A DNA stretch of 64,000 nucleotides from Burkholderia puraquae (GCF_002099195.1 NZ_NBYX01000005.1:372001-436000); one strand, 5' to 3'. Positions 18,934-28,079 are shown, numbered from the stretch's first letter. The notes: generated from the letters alone by a model not told the origin. Translations and numbers: made by a program.

Positions 18934-20028
18934 CTAGTAGCTTCCGTTCGCGAACCGGGCAATCGGATCGTCTGCAGTGGCGGTGCGCGGGCTGACGGGT
19001 GCGGATTGGGTCGACGCACGCAATACCTGCACGGGGGCGGGCTCGATACTGCGCGGTGACGCCGCGGCGGTGGCGGGCGGCGGTTCGGAATCGAAAGCGG
19101 CAGCCTGGGCGGCAGTCAGCGCCGTCGTCGGAATCTGTGTGCCGACCTCGGCCGGGCCGGCCGGCGCGTCATTCGCCGTCATTGCTGCGATGCCCGTGCC
19201 GTCATTCACGGACGTTACCTGCTGCTGAGCCGCTTGCATGCGCGGCGGCGGCGGTTCGTACGGGTCGGCCGACGCGACTGCGGGGGCAACCGCTGCGGTC
19301 GATACGACCTGCGTGGCCGGCATGGCCGGTGCGGGTGCCCGGGGCGCGGCAGGTTGCGACGACGCATAGGCCGGCTGCCGCGGCGCGGCGGCAGTCACGA
19401 CCACCGGGGCGGCCGCTGCGGCCGGTGCGCTGCGCGGCTCGTCGCGCTTTGCCTCGTAGGTCGGCGCATCGAACGGCGTAGGCGCCCCACGCGGCGGCGC
19501 GACGCGGCGAATGCCGTCGAAACGCTTGGCCCAGTACGGGTTCGTCAGGTAGTCGAGCCGCACGGTGCCGCCCGTCGACGGTGCATTGACGAAGCGCAGC
19601 TTGCCGACATAGATGCCGACGTGCGAATGCGGCCGTCCGGTCGTATTGAAGAAGATCAGGTCGCCCGGCGCGATCTGGTCGGGGTCGATCGATACGCCGC
19701 GGCTGCTCATGTCGGCGGTTGTGCGCGGCAGGTTCACGTCGGCCGCACGGCCGATTACATAGCGCACGAGCCCGCTGCAGTCGAAGCCGCTCGTCGGCGT
19801 GTTGCCGCCCCAGCGGTACGGGACACCGACGAGGCTCATCGCCTGGATCGAGATTTCTTCCTGGCCGACGCTGTGATCGACGAATTTCGGGAAATTGGCG
19901 GGGGCGGGGAATGCGCGTGGCGTCGTGATCTTCATGCCCGAGGCGGAGCGCGATGCCGACTGCGGCGGCACGCTGGAGCAGGCCGCAAGCAGCGAAACGA
20001 CGGCGACGGGAACCCAGATTCGAAGCAT
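18934..20028 (-). CDS. NlpC/P60 (C40) family lipoprotein, putative peptidoglycan endopeptidase
   Basis: A 364-residue lipoprotein. The start at 20028 opens a signal peptide with lipobox LAAC (Cys17). The NlpC/P60 domain spans about residues 55-165: catalytic Cys84 in GFDCSGLVRY and His136 in HSHVGIYVG. The third polar position, usually His, appears to be Asn148 (RFVNAPSTGG). The last 190 residues are Ala/Pro-rich and low in complexity, probably an extended linker in the periplasm. Family members cut peptide cross-links in the cell wall. A GTG six codons upstream is an alternative start. Confidence 0.9.
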   Translation of the reverse strand: MLRIWVPVAVVSLLAACSSVPPQSASRSASGMKITTPRAFPAPANFPKFVDHSVGQEEISIQAMSLVGVPYRWGGNTPTSGFDCSGLVRYVIGRAADVNLPRTTADMSSRGVSIDPDQIAPGDLIFFNTTGRPHSHVGIYVGKLRFVNAPSTGGTVRLDYLTNPYWAKRFDGIRRVAPPRGAPTPFDAPTYEAKRDEPRSAPAAAAAPVVVTAAAPRQPAYASSQPAAPRAPAPAMPATQVVSTAAVAPAVASADPYEPPPPRMQAAQQQVTSVNDGTGIAAMTANDAPAGPAEVGTQIPTTALTAAQAAAFDSEPPPATAAASPRSIEPAPVQVLRASTQSAPVSPRTATADDPIARFANGSY

Positions 20029-20194
20029 GACAAGGCGGGCGAGCACGGCGCGCTCGCGAATGGTATGACAACAGACAGACCCGATGGTAGACGCTCCGAC
20101 GGGGCTTAGGCAACCATTCTTGAGAATTTACTTGAAGTTTCGCGCGTAAATGTGCTTGTTGCGTGACGAAGCATTACCAACGTTTCCGACCCCA

Positions 20195-20227
20195 AAATAA
20201 AAACGGCGCTCCGGAAACGGAGCGCCG
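20195..20227 (-). terminator. Intrinsic terminator downstream of the PhoH-family gene
   Basis: A 10-bp perfect stem CGGCGCTCCG / CGGAGCGCCG with GAAA between, followed on the minus strand by a T-rich run. Confidence 0.9.
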
Positions 20228-20269
20228 CGAGGCGTTTGATGCCGGCCGACGGGCCGGCGCAATGCAGGA

Positions 20270-22072
20270 TTACAGGATGTCCGACGCGTAGTCGGCGAGC
20301 CGCGAGCGTTCGCCGCGCGCAAGCGTCACGTGGCCGCTGTGGCCCCAGCCCTTGAACCGGTCGACGACGTACGTGAGCCCCGAGCTGCCTTCGGTCAGGT
20401 AAGGCGTGTCGATCTGCGCGATGTTGCCGAGGCACACGATTTTCGTGCCCGGGCCCGCGCGCGTGACGAGCGTCTTCATCTGCTTCGGCGTCAGGTTCTG
20501 CGCCTCGTCGATGATCAGGTACTTGTCGACGAACGTGCGGCCGCGCATGAAGTTCATGCTCTTCACCTTCAGGCGCGAACGGATCAGTTCCTGCGTCGCG
20601 GCACGCCCCCATTCGCCGGCAGCGTCGTCGGTCTTCTGCAGCACTTCGAGGTTGTCGTCGAATGCGCCCATCCACGGCTGCATCTTCTCTTCCTCGGTGC
20701 CGGGCAGGAAACCGATGTCCTCGCCGACGGGCACGGTCGCGCGCGTCACGATGATCTCGTTGTAGCGCTTGTCGTCGAGCACCTGCGCGAGGCCGGCTGC
20801 GAGCGCGACGAGCGTCTTGCCGGTACCGGCCTGGCCGAGCAGCGTGACGAAGTCGATCTCGGGGTTCATCAGCAGGTTCAGCGCGAAGTTCTGCTCGCGG
20901 TTGCGCGCGGTGATGCCCCACACGTTGTTCTTGTGGTGGCTGTAGTCGCGCAGCGTCTGCAGCAGCGCCGTCTTGCCGTTCAGTTCGCGGACGATCGCAT
21001 GGAACGTCGGTTCGCCGTTCTGCGGCTCGAGGTAGACGAACTCGTTGACGAGCATCGACGCGACGAGCGGGCCAGTCACACGGTAGTACGTGGTGCCCGT
21101 CTTCGTGTCCTGCCAGCTCTCCATGCCCTTCGCATGCTTGGTCCAGAAGTCCTGCGGCAGTTCGCGCACGCCGTTGTACAGGAGATCGGAATCCTCGAGT
21201 ACCTGGTCGTTGAAGTAGTCTTCCGCAGGCAGGCCGAGCGCGTGCGCCTTGATCCGCATGTTGATGTCTTTCGACACCAGCACGACCTGGCGGTCGGGCC
21301 GGTCGCGCTGCAGTGCGCGCACGACGCCGAGGATCTGATTGTCGGCCTTGCCTTCGGGCAAGCCTTCGACGGGTGCGATGTCCGCGAGCTTCGTCTGGAA
21401 GTACAGGCGGCCGAGCGCATCGCGGCTGCCGAGGCGCGACAGCGGGATGCCGGCCGTGATCGCGCCGGCATCGGCGACGAGCGCGTCGAGCGTGCGGCTG
21501 ACCTGGCGTGCGTTGCGCGCGACTTCGGACATCCCCTTCTTGTGGTTGTCGAGTTCCTCGAGCGTCATCATCGGCAGATAGACGTCGTGTTCCTCGAAGC
21601 GGAAGAGGCTGCTCGGGTCGTGCATCAGCACGTTGGTGTCGAGCACGAACAGTTTCTGCAGTTCGGCTTCGGCGGGCTTGCGGCTGCGCGACTTCGTCGC
21701 GGCGCCGGTATCGCGCGCGGGTGCCGCGGCCGGTTTGTCGGCAGCCGGCTTCTCGTTGCGTGCGACGACCGGTGCCGCGGGTTCGGCGGCGGCCGGCATC
21801 GGCTGCAGCAGAGCAGCCGTCTGTTTGGTCTTGCGGCCGCGTGCGGGTGCGCTCGCGGCATCTTGCGCCGACGATGCGACAGCGCGCAGCGGCGCGGCCG
21901 TGTTCGCGGCTTCGGTCATCGGTTGGGCCACGCTCGCCGGACCATAGTCACCGGCTGTGGATGCGTCCCCTTCGGCGGATTTCTTCGCGGCTTTCGCGGG
22001 CCGCGCTTTCGCCTTGTATTCGTCGGGCGGCAGCAGGCTGCCGAGCTTGCTGGGGGGAGTAGGCAAAGGCAT
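20270..22072 (-). CDS. PIN-PhoH fusion protein (PhoH2 type)
   Basis: A 600-residue protein. The start at 22072 (MPLPTPPSKLGSLLPPDEY) has GAGGGACACC upstream; the longer frame lacks support. After about 150 residues of Ala/Pro/Lys-rich low-complexity sequence comes a PIN RNase domain (LFVLDTNVLMHDPSSLFRFEEHD split from a longer run, with the acidic residues in LEELDNHKKG), then the PhoH ATPase (LLGQAGTGKTLVALAAG and YLIIDEAQNLTPKQMKT). PhoH2 proteins act as RNA helicase/nucleases, possibly in RNA decay or as a toxin-like module. No antitoxin gene is adjacent. Confidence 0.92.
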   Translation of the reverse strand: MPLPTPPSKLGSLLPPDEYKAKARPAKAAKKSAEGDASTAGDYGPASVAQPMTEAANTAAPLRAVASSAQDAASAPARGRKTKQTAALLQPMPAAAEPAAPVVARNEKPAADKPAAAPARDTGAATKSRSRKPAEAELQKLFVLDTNVLMHDPSSLFRFEEHDVYLPMMTLEELDNHKKGMSEVARNARQVSRTLDALVADAGAITAGIPLSRLGSRDALGRLYFQTKLADIAPVEGLPEGKADNQILGVVRALQRDRPDRQVVLVSKDINMRIKAHALGLPAEDYFNDQVLEDSDLLYNGVRELPQDFWTKHAKGMESWQDTKTGTTYYRVTGPLVASMLVNEFVYLEPQNGEPTFHAIVRELNGKTALLQTLRDYSHHKNNVWGITARNREQNFALNLLMNPEIDFVTLLGQAGTGKTLVALAAGLAQVLDDKRYNEIIVTRATVPVGEDIGFLPGTEEEKMQPWMGAFDDNLEVLQKTDDAAGEWGRAATQELIRSRLKVKSMNFMRGRTFVDKYLIIDEAQNLTPKQMKTLVTRAGPGTKIVCLGNIAQIDTPYLTEGSSGLTYVVDRFKGWGHSGHVTLARGERSRLADYASDIL

Positions 22073-22407
22073 GGTGTCCCTCGGGAGGAATCGTGTCGCA
22101 TGGCGTGCGCCGCTGATCGCATCCTGCGTGACGTAGACGCATGCAGTTTGCGCGCGGTGGCGCACAGGAAGTTCGTCTAGCCGGTTCGCCTAAGTGTCGA
22201 TCAGCTCCTCGATGCGGTAAGGGCCGGACCGGGGAGGGCCGGCGCGCAATCCATAAAAAAAGCCGCTGCCCCGTCGACAGGGACATGCGGCTCGGCTGAT
22301 GCCGTCGTGATGCGCGTCAGGTGCCGGGAAGCATCGCAACGGGCACCGGCGCAGCTACGAGAAATATGGGGCGAACTGGCATTCATTGCGGCCCAATATA
22401 ACGCGCC
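22073..22407. other. 335-bp gap between the PhoH-family gene and bcp
   Basis: It contains the bcp terminator (22255-22292) and presumably the PhoH-family promoter on the minus strand. I see no gene or further conserved element. Confidence 0.5.
22255..22292 (-). terminator. Intrinsic terminator downstream of bcp
   Basis: AGCCGC / GCGGCT stem (22261-22266, 22287-22292) with an inner imperfect TGCCCC / GGGACA pairing and a minus-strand run of seven T. Confidence 0.8.
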
Positions 22408-22869
22408 TCAAAGCGCTTGTACAGCCTTTAGCACGTCGTCCACGTGACCCGGCACCTTGATGCCGCGCCATGCCTGGCGAAGCACGCCGTCGGCGTCGAT
22501 CAGGAACGTGGAGCGCTCGATTCCGCGCACTTCCTTGCCGTACATCTTCTTCATCTTGATGACATCGAACAGCGCGCACAGCGCTTCGTCGGCATCGGAG
22601 ATCAGCGGGAACGGCAGTTCGAGCTTTGCCTTGAAATTGTCATGCGAGCGCAGGCTGTCGCGCGACACGCCGATGACTTCCGCACCGGCTTTCTTGAACT
22701 TCGGATAGAGATCGCGGAACTGCAGCCCTTCGGTCGTGCAGCCCGGCGTGTTGTCCTTCGGATAGAAGTACAGCACGAGTTTCTTGCCCTTCAGGTCGGA
22801 CAGCGAAATGTCGCCGCCCGTGGCCGGTGCGGTGAAATCGGGAACTTGACGGTCAACTTCGACGGACAC
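22408..22869 (-). CDS. bcp: Thioredoxin-dependent peroxiredoxin, Bcp/PrxQ family
   Basis: A 153-residue peroxiredoxin that reduces hydroperoxides. The peroxidatic Cys44 lies in DNTPGCTTEGLQFRD. The resolving Cys that many PrxQ proteins have five residues later is absent (Leu49). The only other Cys is in DEALCALFD, so it may work as a 1-Cys enzyme or use an external thiol. The ribosome site AGGAG is present upstream. It follows arnD by 108 bp on the same strand. Confidence 0.93.
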   Translation of the reverse strand: MSVEVDRQVPDFTAPATGGDISLSDLKGKKLVLYFYPKDNTPGCTTEGLQFRDLYPKFKKAGAEVIGVSRDSLRSHDNFKAKLELPFPLISDADEALCALFDVIKMKKMYGKEVRGIERSTFLIDADGVLRQAWRGIKVPGHVDDVLKAVQAL

Positions 22870-22977
22870 GTGTTTCTCCTGTTGTTATGGAAAGGCGCCG
22901 CTGCGGCGGCGCGGTTCGGCGGGGCGCCGCCGCAGCGTGCCGCAAGGGAGGAGCGGGCGGCGCCGGCTCGCGCGAAC

Positions 22978-23874
22978 TCAGTCGGGCTGGACGATCAGTT
23001 CGCCGGAGCGGCCGGGAATTTCGCCCCACGTGACAGGGTACGATGGCAGCGAGTCGCGGTCCAGCGTCGCGTGGTAGTCGCCCATCGTCGCAAACGTGTG
23101 GCCTTGCGCGCGCCAGCCGGCGAGCAGTTGCTCGAACACGGGCGCGAGCTTCTGGCCTTCCAGTTCCGCATGCAGCGTGAACACCTGGTCGTGCGGATTG
23201 GTTTCGGTGAACTTGAGGATGTGCGCGGCGACGTTGTGCGTGTCGACGCCGTCGATGCCGAGCACTTCGTCGAGCGTCGGCAGCGTGGTGGGCATCTGCA
23301 CGTGCGACAGCGTGCGGCCATTGACGACGGGCAGGTACGGCGAATGGCCGCGGCCGTCGGATGCGTAGCGCATCCCCCATGCGTCGATCTGCTCGAACGC
23401 GGAATCGTTCATCTGCCAGCCGGCCGCGCCGTGCGTGACGGGCGGCGCGCCGAAGATCTCGATGAAGCGCGCGTGACTCTTCTGCATTTCACGCGCGGTC
23501 CAGTCGCGATCGCGTGCACGGACGTTGTCCTGCCAGTACACGTGATCCCACGTGTGGATCCCGCATTCGAAGCCGGCTTCGTGAATCGCGCGCATGTCGG
23601 CGATCGCGCGGCGGCCGATGTCGGGGCCCGGCAGCAGCACGCCGTACATCAGCTGTTTCACGCCGTAGTGCTCGACCACCGACGTGCGCGACACTTTCTT
23701 CAGGAAGCCGGGGCGGAACACGCGCCGCAGCGCCCAGCCCGTGTGATCGGGCCCGAGGCTGAAGAGGAAGGTCGCGCGCGCACTGAAGCGGTCGAAGATG
23801 CGCGCGAGGTTCGGCACGCCTTCGCGCGTGCCGCGCAGCGTGTCGACGTCGATCTTGAGGACGATGCGAGCCAA
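22978..23874 (-). CDS. arnD: 4-deoxy-4-formamido-L-arabinose-phosphoundecaprenol deformylase
   Basis: A 298-residue polysaccharide-deacetylase (NodB) fold protein. The N-terminal KIDVDTLRGTREGVPNL holds the catalytic/metal Asp pair and HTWDH (in CGIHTWDHVYWQDN) the metal histidines, as in ArnD. It removes the formyl group from undecaprenyl-phosphate-Ara4FN before export. It is the last arn gene of the cluster, 13 bp after the decarboxylase gene. Confidence 0.92.
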   Translation of the reverse strand: MARIVLKIDVDTLRGTREGVPNLARIFDRFSARATFLFSLGPDHTGWALRRVFRPGFLKKVSRTSVVEHYGVKQLMYGVLLPGPDIGRRAIADMRAIHEAGFECGIHTWDHVYWQDNVRARDRDWTAREMQKSHARFIEIFGAPPVTHGAAGWQMNDSAFEQIDAWGMRYASDGRGHSPYLPVVNGRTLSHVQMPTTLPTLDEVLGIDGVDTHNVAAHILKFTETNPHDQVFTLHAELEGQKLAPVFEQLLAGWRAQGHTFATMGDYHATLDRDSLPSYPVTWGEIPGRSGELIVQPD

Positions 23875-23887
23875 GCGAACGTCCCGA

Positions 23888-24943
23888 TCAGCCTTGCTGT
23901 TCGACGAGCGCGCGCGCGTCGGCGACGTGGCCGCGATACGCTTCGAAGATGTTGCGCAGTGCGTCGTCGAACGTCGCTTGCGGCGCCCAGCCGAGTTCCT
24001 GCATCGTGTTGTCGATCTTCGGCACGCGGTTCTGCACGTCCTGGTAGCCGTTGCCGTAGTAGGCGCCGGACGTCGTCTCGACGAGCTTCACCTGCTTGGC
24101 CGAATCGGCGTACTCGGGGAATTCCGCCGCCAGTTCGAGCATCTTGTGCGCGAGCTCGCGAACCGAGAAGTTGTTCTTCGGATTCCCGATGTTGTAGATC
24201 TTGCCCGACGCGACGCCGTCCTTGTTCTCGATGATCTTCATCAGTGCGCTGATGCCGTCGCCGATGTCGGTGAACGCGCGCTTCTGCGAGCCGCCGTCGA
24301 CCAGGCTGATGTTCTCGCCGCGCACGATGTGGCCGAGGAACTGCGTGACCACGCGCGAGCTGCCTTCCTTCGGCGTGTAGATCGAGTCGAGGCCCGGGCC
24401 GATCCAGTTGAACGGACGGAACAGCGTGAAGTTCAGGCCTTCCATCCCGTAACCCCAGATCACGCGGTCCATCAGCTGCTTCGAGCACGCGTAGATCCAG
24501 CGCGGCTTGTTGATCGGGCCGTAGGTGAGCGCCGATGCATCCGGGTCGAACTGCTCGTCCGAGCACATGCCGTAGACCTCGGAGGTCGACGGGAACACGA
24601 GGTGCTTGCCGTACTTGACGGCCGAACGCACGATCGGCAGGTTCGCCTCGAAGTCGAGCTCGAACACGCGCAGCGGCTGCTGGACGTAGGTGGCGGGCGT
24701 CGCGATCGCGACGAGCGGCAGGATCACGTCGCACTTCTTCACGTGATACTCGACCCACTCCTTGTTGATCGTGATGTCGCCTTCGAAGAAATGCATCCGC
24801 TCGTGGTTGACGAGGTCGCCCAGCCGGTCGGTCTGCATGTCCATGCCGAACACCTCCCAATCGGTGGTTTCAAGAATGCGCTTCGACAGGTGATGGCCGA
24901 TGAAGCCGTTCACACCCAGGATCAGGACTTTTTTTGCTTTCAT
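23888..24943 (-). CDS. arnA2: UDP-glucuronate decarboxylase (ArnA C-terminal-type, separate gene)
   Basis: A 351-residue extended short-chain dehydrogenase. Rossmann motif VLILGVNGFIGHHL (residues 5-18), the catalytic tyrosine in the YxxxK motif (YACSKQLMD), and the active-site segment FPSTSEVYG. It oxidises and decarboxylates UDP-glucuronate to UDP-4-keto-arabinose. In E. coli this is the C-terminal half of ArnA; here it is its own gene. The start at 24943 overlaps the formyltransferase stop by 4 bp (ATGA), so translation is coupled. The symbol arnA2 is by function. Confidence 0.92.
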   Translation of the reverse strand: MKAKKVLILGVNGFIGHHLSKRILETTDWEVFGMDMQTDRLGDLVNHERMHFFEGDITINKEWVEYHVKKCDVILPLVAIATPATYVQQPLRVFELDFEANLPIVRSAVKYGKHLVFPSTSEVYGMCSDEQFDPDASALTYGPINKPRWIYACSKQLMDRVIWGYGMEGLNFTLFRPFNWIGPGLDSIYTPKEGSSRVVTQFLGHIVRGENISLVDGGSQKRAFTDIGDGISALMKIIENKDGVASGKIYNIGNPKNNFSVRELAHKMLELAAEFPEYADSAKQVKLVETTSGAYYGNGYQDVQNRVPKIDNTMQELGWAPQATFDDALRNIFEAYRGHVADARALVEQQG

Positions 24944-25887
24944 GAATGACGGGAAGAATGAATGAACTGCGCGAATTCCGCGGGCGTCACGACGGTTTCG
25001 CTGCCGTCGCGCTGCTGCCACAGCTCGAGAATGGATAGGGCGCGGCTGTCGCCGCAGACGCCGAATAGCGCATTATCGCTTACGTGCAGGCCGGGCGGCA
25101 AATCTGCCGCGGCGGCCGCTGCCGCGCTGCCGGGCGCCGCAAGGCGCGCACGTGCGATCACGAAACGCGCACCGTCGATGTCCGTGAACGCACCCGGATA
25201 CGGGGGCGCGACCGCGCGCACCAGGTTGTAGACCTGCGCGGCCGGCTTCGACCAGTCGACACGGCCGTCCTCGGGCTTGCGCCCGCCGTAGTAGCTGCCG
25301 GTGGCGAGATCGTTCGGCAGGTGCGGCGCCTCGCCCGCGAGCAGCGCGGGCAGCACGCGCCAGAGCGTCTGCTCGGCGGCCACCGTGACCTTGTCGAACA
25401 CCTGCGCGGCCGTGTCGTCCGGCAGGATCGGCACCGCGGTCTGGCCGATGATCGCGCCCGCGTCGGGCTTGGCAGCCATCTCGTGCAGCGTCGCACCGGT
25501 TTCGGTTTCACCGTTCAGCACCGCCCAGTTGGTCGGTACCCGACCCCGGTATTTCGGCAGCAGCGAACCGTGCATGTTGTACGCGCCGCGTGGCGCGATC
25601 GCGAGCAGGTCCACGGGCAGCATGTGCCGGTAGTAGAACGAGAAGATGAAGTCCGGCTGCGCGTCGGATACCGCGCGGCGCAGCGCCGGATCGGCGGGGT
25701 CGGCCGGCGTGACGACCGGAATGCCGTGCTCGGCCGCGACGGACGCGACGCTGCCGAACCAGATGTTCTCGTTCGGATTGTCCTCGTGCGTGACGACGAG
25801 CGCGACGTCGACGCCGCGCGCGAGCAGCACCTGCAGGCACCGCACGCCGACGTTGTGATACGCGAAGACGACTGCGCGCGGCTTCAT
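24940..25887 (-). CDS. arnA1: UDP-Ara4N formyltransferase (ArnA N-terminal-type, separate gene)
   Basis: A 315-residue formyltransferase of the Fmt/ArnA family. The catalytic pattern is visible: NMHGSLLPKYRGRVPTNWAVLNGETETG with the active-site Asn and His, and the later Asp in KPDAGAIIGQ. The N-terminus (MKPRAVVFAYHNVGVRCLQVLL) matches ArnA. It formylates UDP-Ara4N with 10-formyl-tetrahydrofolate. Both ends overlap neighbours by 4 bp (ATGA), with arnC upstream and the decarboxylase downstream. The symbol arnA1 is by function. Confidence 0.92.
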   Translation of the reverse strand: MKPRAVVFAYHNVGVRCLQVLLARGVDVALVVTHEDNPNENIWFGSVASVAAEHGIPVVTPADPADPALRRAVSDAQPDFIFSFYYRHMLPVDLLAIAPRGAYNMHGSLLPKYRGRVPTNWAVLNGETETGATLHEMAAKPDAGAIIGQTAVPILPDDTAAQVFDKVTVAAEQTLWRVLPALLAGEAPHLPNDLATGSYYGGRKPEDGRVDWSKPAAQVYNLVRAVAPPYPGAFTDIDGARFVIARARLAAPGSAAAAAAADLPPGLHVSDNALFGVCGDSRALSILELWQQRDGSETVVTPAEFAQFIHSSRHS

Positions 25888-26921
25888 TGCGCGGCCCCCG
25901 AGCGGTTCGCGTCGGCCGGTACCGCCGGCACGCCGTCGTGCTGCTCGAGCACGGCCTGGATCAGGTAGCGCGGCCGCGCGCGCACTTGCTGGTAGATGCG
26001 GCCGACGTATTCGCCGAGCAGGCCGAGCGCGAAGATGATCACGCCGAGCAGGAAGAACGTGATCGCGAACAGCGTGAACACGCCTTGCACTTCCGCGCCG
26101 ACGATGAAGCGTCGCACGAGCAGCAGCACGAACAGCGCGGCGGAGCCGAGCGACAGGATCACGCCGATGAACGACAGCCACTGCAGCGGCACGACCGAGA
26201 AGCCCGTCACGAGGTCGAAGTTCAGCCGGATCAGGCTGTACAGCGAGTACTTCGACTCGCCGGCGAAGCGCTCCTCGTGCGCGACCTCGATCTCGGTCGG
26301 GTTCTGCGCGAACGTGTACGCGAGCGCAGGGACGAACGTGTTGACTTCGCCGCACACGTTGATCGTGTCGATGATGCGGCGGCTGTACGCGCGCAGCATG
26401 CAGCCCTGGTCGGTCATCTTGATGCGCGTGATGCGCTCGCGCAGGCGGTTCATCATCTGCGATGCCTTGCGCCGCCACAGGCTGTCCTGGCGCTGCTTGC
26501 GGATCGAGCCGACGTAGTCGTAGCCCTCGCGCATCTTCGCGATCAGCTTGCCGATTTCCTCGGGCGGGTTCTGCAGGTCGGCGTCGAGCGTGATGACGAT
26601 CTCGCCGCGCGATTGCGCGAAGCCGGCGAGGATCGCCATGTGCTGGCCATAGTTGCCGTTGAGCAGCACGATGCGCGTCGTGTCGGGACGTACGTGGAAC
26701 TGATCGGCGAGCATCGCGGCCGAGCGGTCGCGGCTGCCGTCGTTGATCAGGATCACTTCGTATGACGTGTCGAGTGCGTCGAGCGCCGGATACAGCCGCG
26801 CGAACAGCGCAGCGAGGCCGTCTTCCTCGTTGTACACGGGGATGATGACCGATACTTCGGGCCGCCCGGCGTCCAGGTGCCCGGCGACCGGATGCCCGGC
26901 GCGTGCTTCAAGGTGACTCAT
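25884..26921 (-). CDS. arnC: Undecaprenyl-phosphate 4-deoxy-4-formamido-L-arabinose transferase
   Basis: A 345-residue GT2 glycosyltransferase. The GT-A domain starts VSVIIPVYNEEDGLAALFARL, with the DxD-type site in ITLDADLQNPPEEIGKLI and a later MTDQGCMLRAYSR segment. Two transmembrane helices near the C-terminus (WLSFIGVILSLGSAALFVLLL and FTLFAITFFLLGVIIFALGL, each trimmed) anchor it in the inner membrane. It moves Ara4FN from UDP to undecaprenyl phosphate. The stop overlaps the formyltransferase start by 4 bp. Confidence 0.93.
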   Translation of the reverse strand: MSHLEARAGHPVAGHLDAGRPEVSVIIPVYNEEDGLAALFARLYPALDALDTSYEVILINDGSRDRSAAMLADQFHVRPDTTRIVLLNGNYGQHMAILAGFAQSRGEIVITLDADLQNPPEEIGKLIAKMREGYDYVGSIRKQRQDSLWRRKASQMMNRLRERITRIKMTDQGCMLRAYSRRIIDTINVCGEVNTFVPALAYTFAQNPTEIEVAHEERFAGESKYSLYSLIRLNFDLVTGFSVVPLQWLSFIGVILSLGSAALFVLLLVRRFIVGAEVQGVFTLFAITFFLLGVIIFALGLLGEYVGRIYQQVRARPRYLIQAVLEQHDGVPAVPADANRSGAAQ

Positions 26922-26927
26922 GTACGC

Positions 26928-28079
26928 TTATTTTCCGTATTGTTCGCAAATCTGGTTGATGGCGTCGACCACGCGACGCACATCGCCTTCCGTCATCTGC
27001 GTGAAGAGCGGCAGCGTGACGGTCGACGCGCCGTACCGTTCGGCGTGGGGGAACATGCCCTCCTTGAAGCCGCGCGCACGGTACAGCGTGAAAAGATGGA
27101 TCGCCGGGTAGTGGATGCCCGTGCCGATGCCGCGTTCCTTCATCTGCGCCATGAACTCGGCGCGCGTGATCGTCAGCCGCTCGAGCGGCAGCGTGATCAG
27201 GAACATGTGCCAGTTGCCGTTCTCGAATTCGGCGATCGGCAGGCCGACGCCGAGCTTCACGGCCGCGCTGCCGTCGAATGCGGCGAAATAGGCGCGCGCA
27301 AGCGCGCGGCGCTGGGCGGTGAAGCGTTCGAGGTGGGGCAGCTGGCCGAGGCCGACGCGTGCGGCGACGTCGGTCAGGTTGTACTTGCCGCCGAGCACGT
27401 CGCAGTCCATCCCGTCGAAGCCCGTGCGCGTGATGCCCTGCAGCCGGTACTTCTGCGCGAGCGTCGCTTCTTCCTCGTTGTTCAGCACGAGTGCGCCGCC
27501 CTCGATCGTCGTCAGGTTCTTGTTCGCGTGGAAGCTGAACGACACGATGTCGCCGATCGCGCCGATGCGCTTGCCGTTCCACGTCGAGCCGAACGCCTGC
27601 GCCGCATCCTCGATCACGCGCAGCTTGTGTGCGCGCGCGATCGCGTACAGGCGATCCATGTCGACGGGCAGGCCGGACAGGAACACGGGGATGATCGCCT
27701 TCGTGCGCGGCGTGATCGCCTGCTCGAGCTTGTCGAGGTCGATGTTGCGCGTGACGGGATCGATGTCCACGAACACCGGCGTCGCGCCCGTCTCGAGGAT
27801 CACGTTGCTGGTCGAGACCCACGACGCCGGCGTCGTGATCACCTCGTCGCCGGCACCGACGCCTGCGATGCGCAGGCCGATCTCGAGCGTGCAGGTGCCC
27901 GAATTGAACGCGCGGACCGGACGGCCGCCGCAGTACTCGGACAGCGCCGCTTCGAATTTCTGGCTCTGCGGGCCGGTGGTGATCCAGCCCGAGCGCAGCA
28001 CTTCGACGACGCCCTGGATGGTTTCCTCATCGATCTCGGGGCGGGTGAACGGCAGAAACGGAGCGGTAATCTGGCTCAT
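26928..28079 (-). CDS. arnB: UDP-4-amino-4-deoxy-L-arabinose aminotransferase
   Basis: A 383-residue PLP enzyme of the DegT/DnrJ/EryC1 family. The start is MSQITAPFLPFTRPEIDEE at 28079. The PLP lysine is in SFHANKNLTTIEGG, and AAQAFGSTWNGK and PASWVSTSNVI are family motifs. It transfers an amino group from glutamate to UDP-4-keto-arabinose. It is followed 6 bp later by arnC. The start context (AAGCGTAC before ATGAG) is shared with arnC and lacks a Shine-Dalgarno. Confidence 0.94.
   Translation of the reverse strand: MSQITAPFLPFTRPEIDEETIQGVVEVLRSGWITTGPQSQKFEAALSEYCGGRPVRAFNSGTCTLEIGLRIAGVGAGDEVITTPASWVSTSNVILETGATPVFVDIDPVTRNIDLDKLEQAITPRTKAIIPVFLSGLPVDMDRLYAIARAHKLRVIEDAAQAFGSTWNGKRIGAIGDIVSFSFHANKNLTTIEGGALVLNNEEEATLAQKYRLQGITRTGFDGMDCDVLGGKYNLTDVAARVGLGQLPHLERFTAQRRALARAYFAAFDGSAAVKLGVGLPIAEFENGNWHMFLITLPLERLTITRAEFMAQMKERGIGTGIHYPAIHLFTLYRARGFKEGMFPHAERYGASTVTLPLFTQMTEGDVRRVVDAINQICEQYGK

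Noticed and set aside
20270-22072. A toxin-antitoxin pair at the PIN-PhoH gene
   Set aside because: No small antitoxin frame lies next to it on either side; PhoH2 without an antitoxin is common in proteobacteria.
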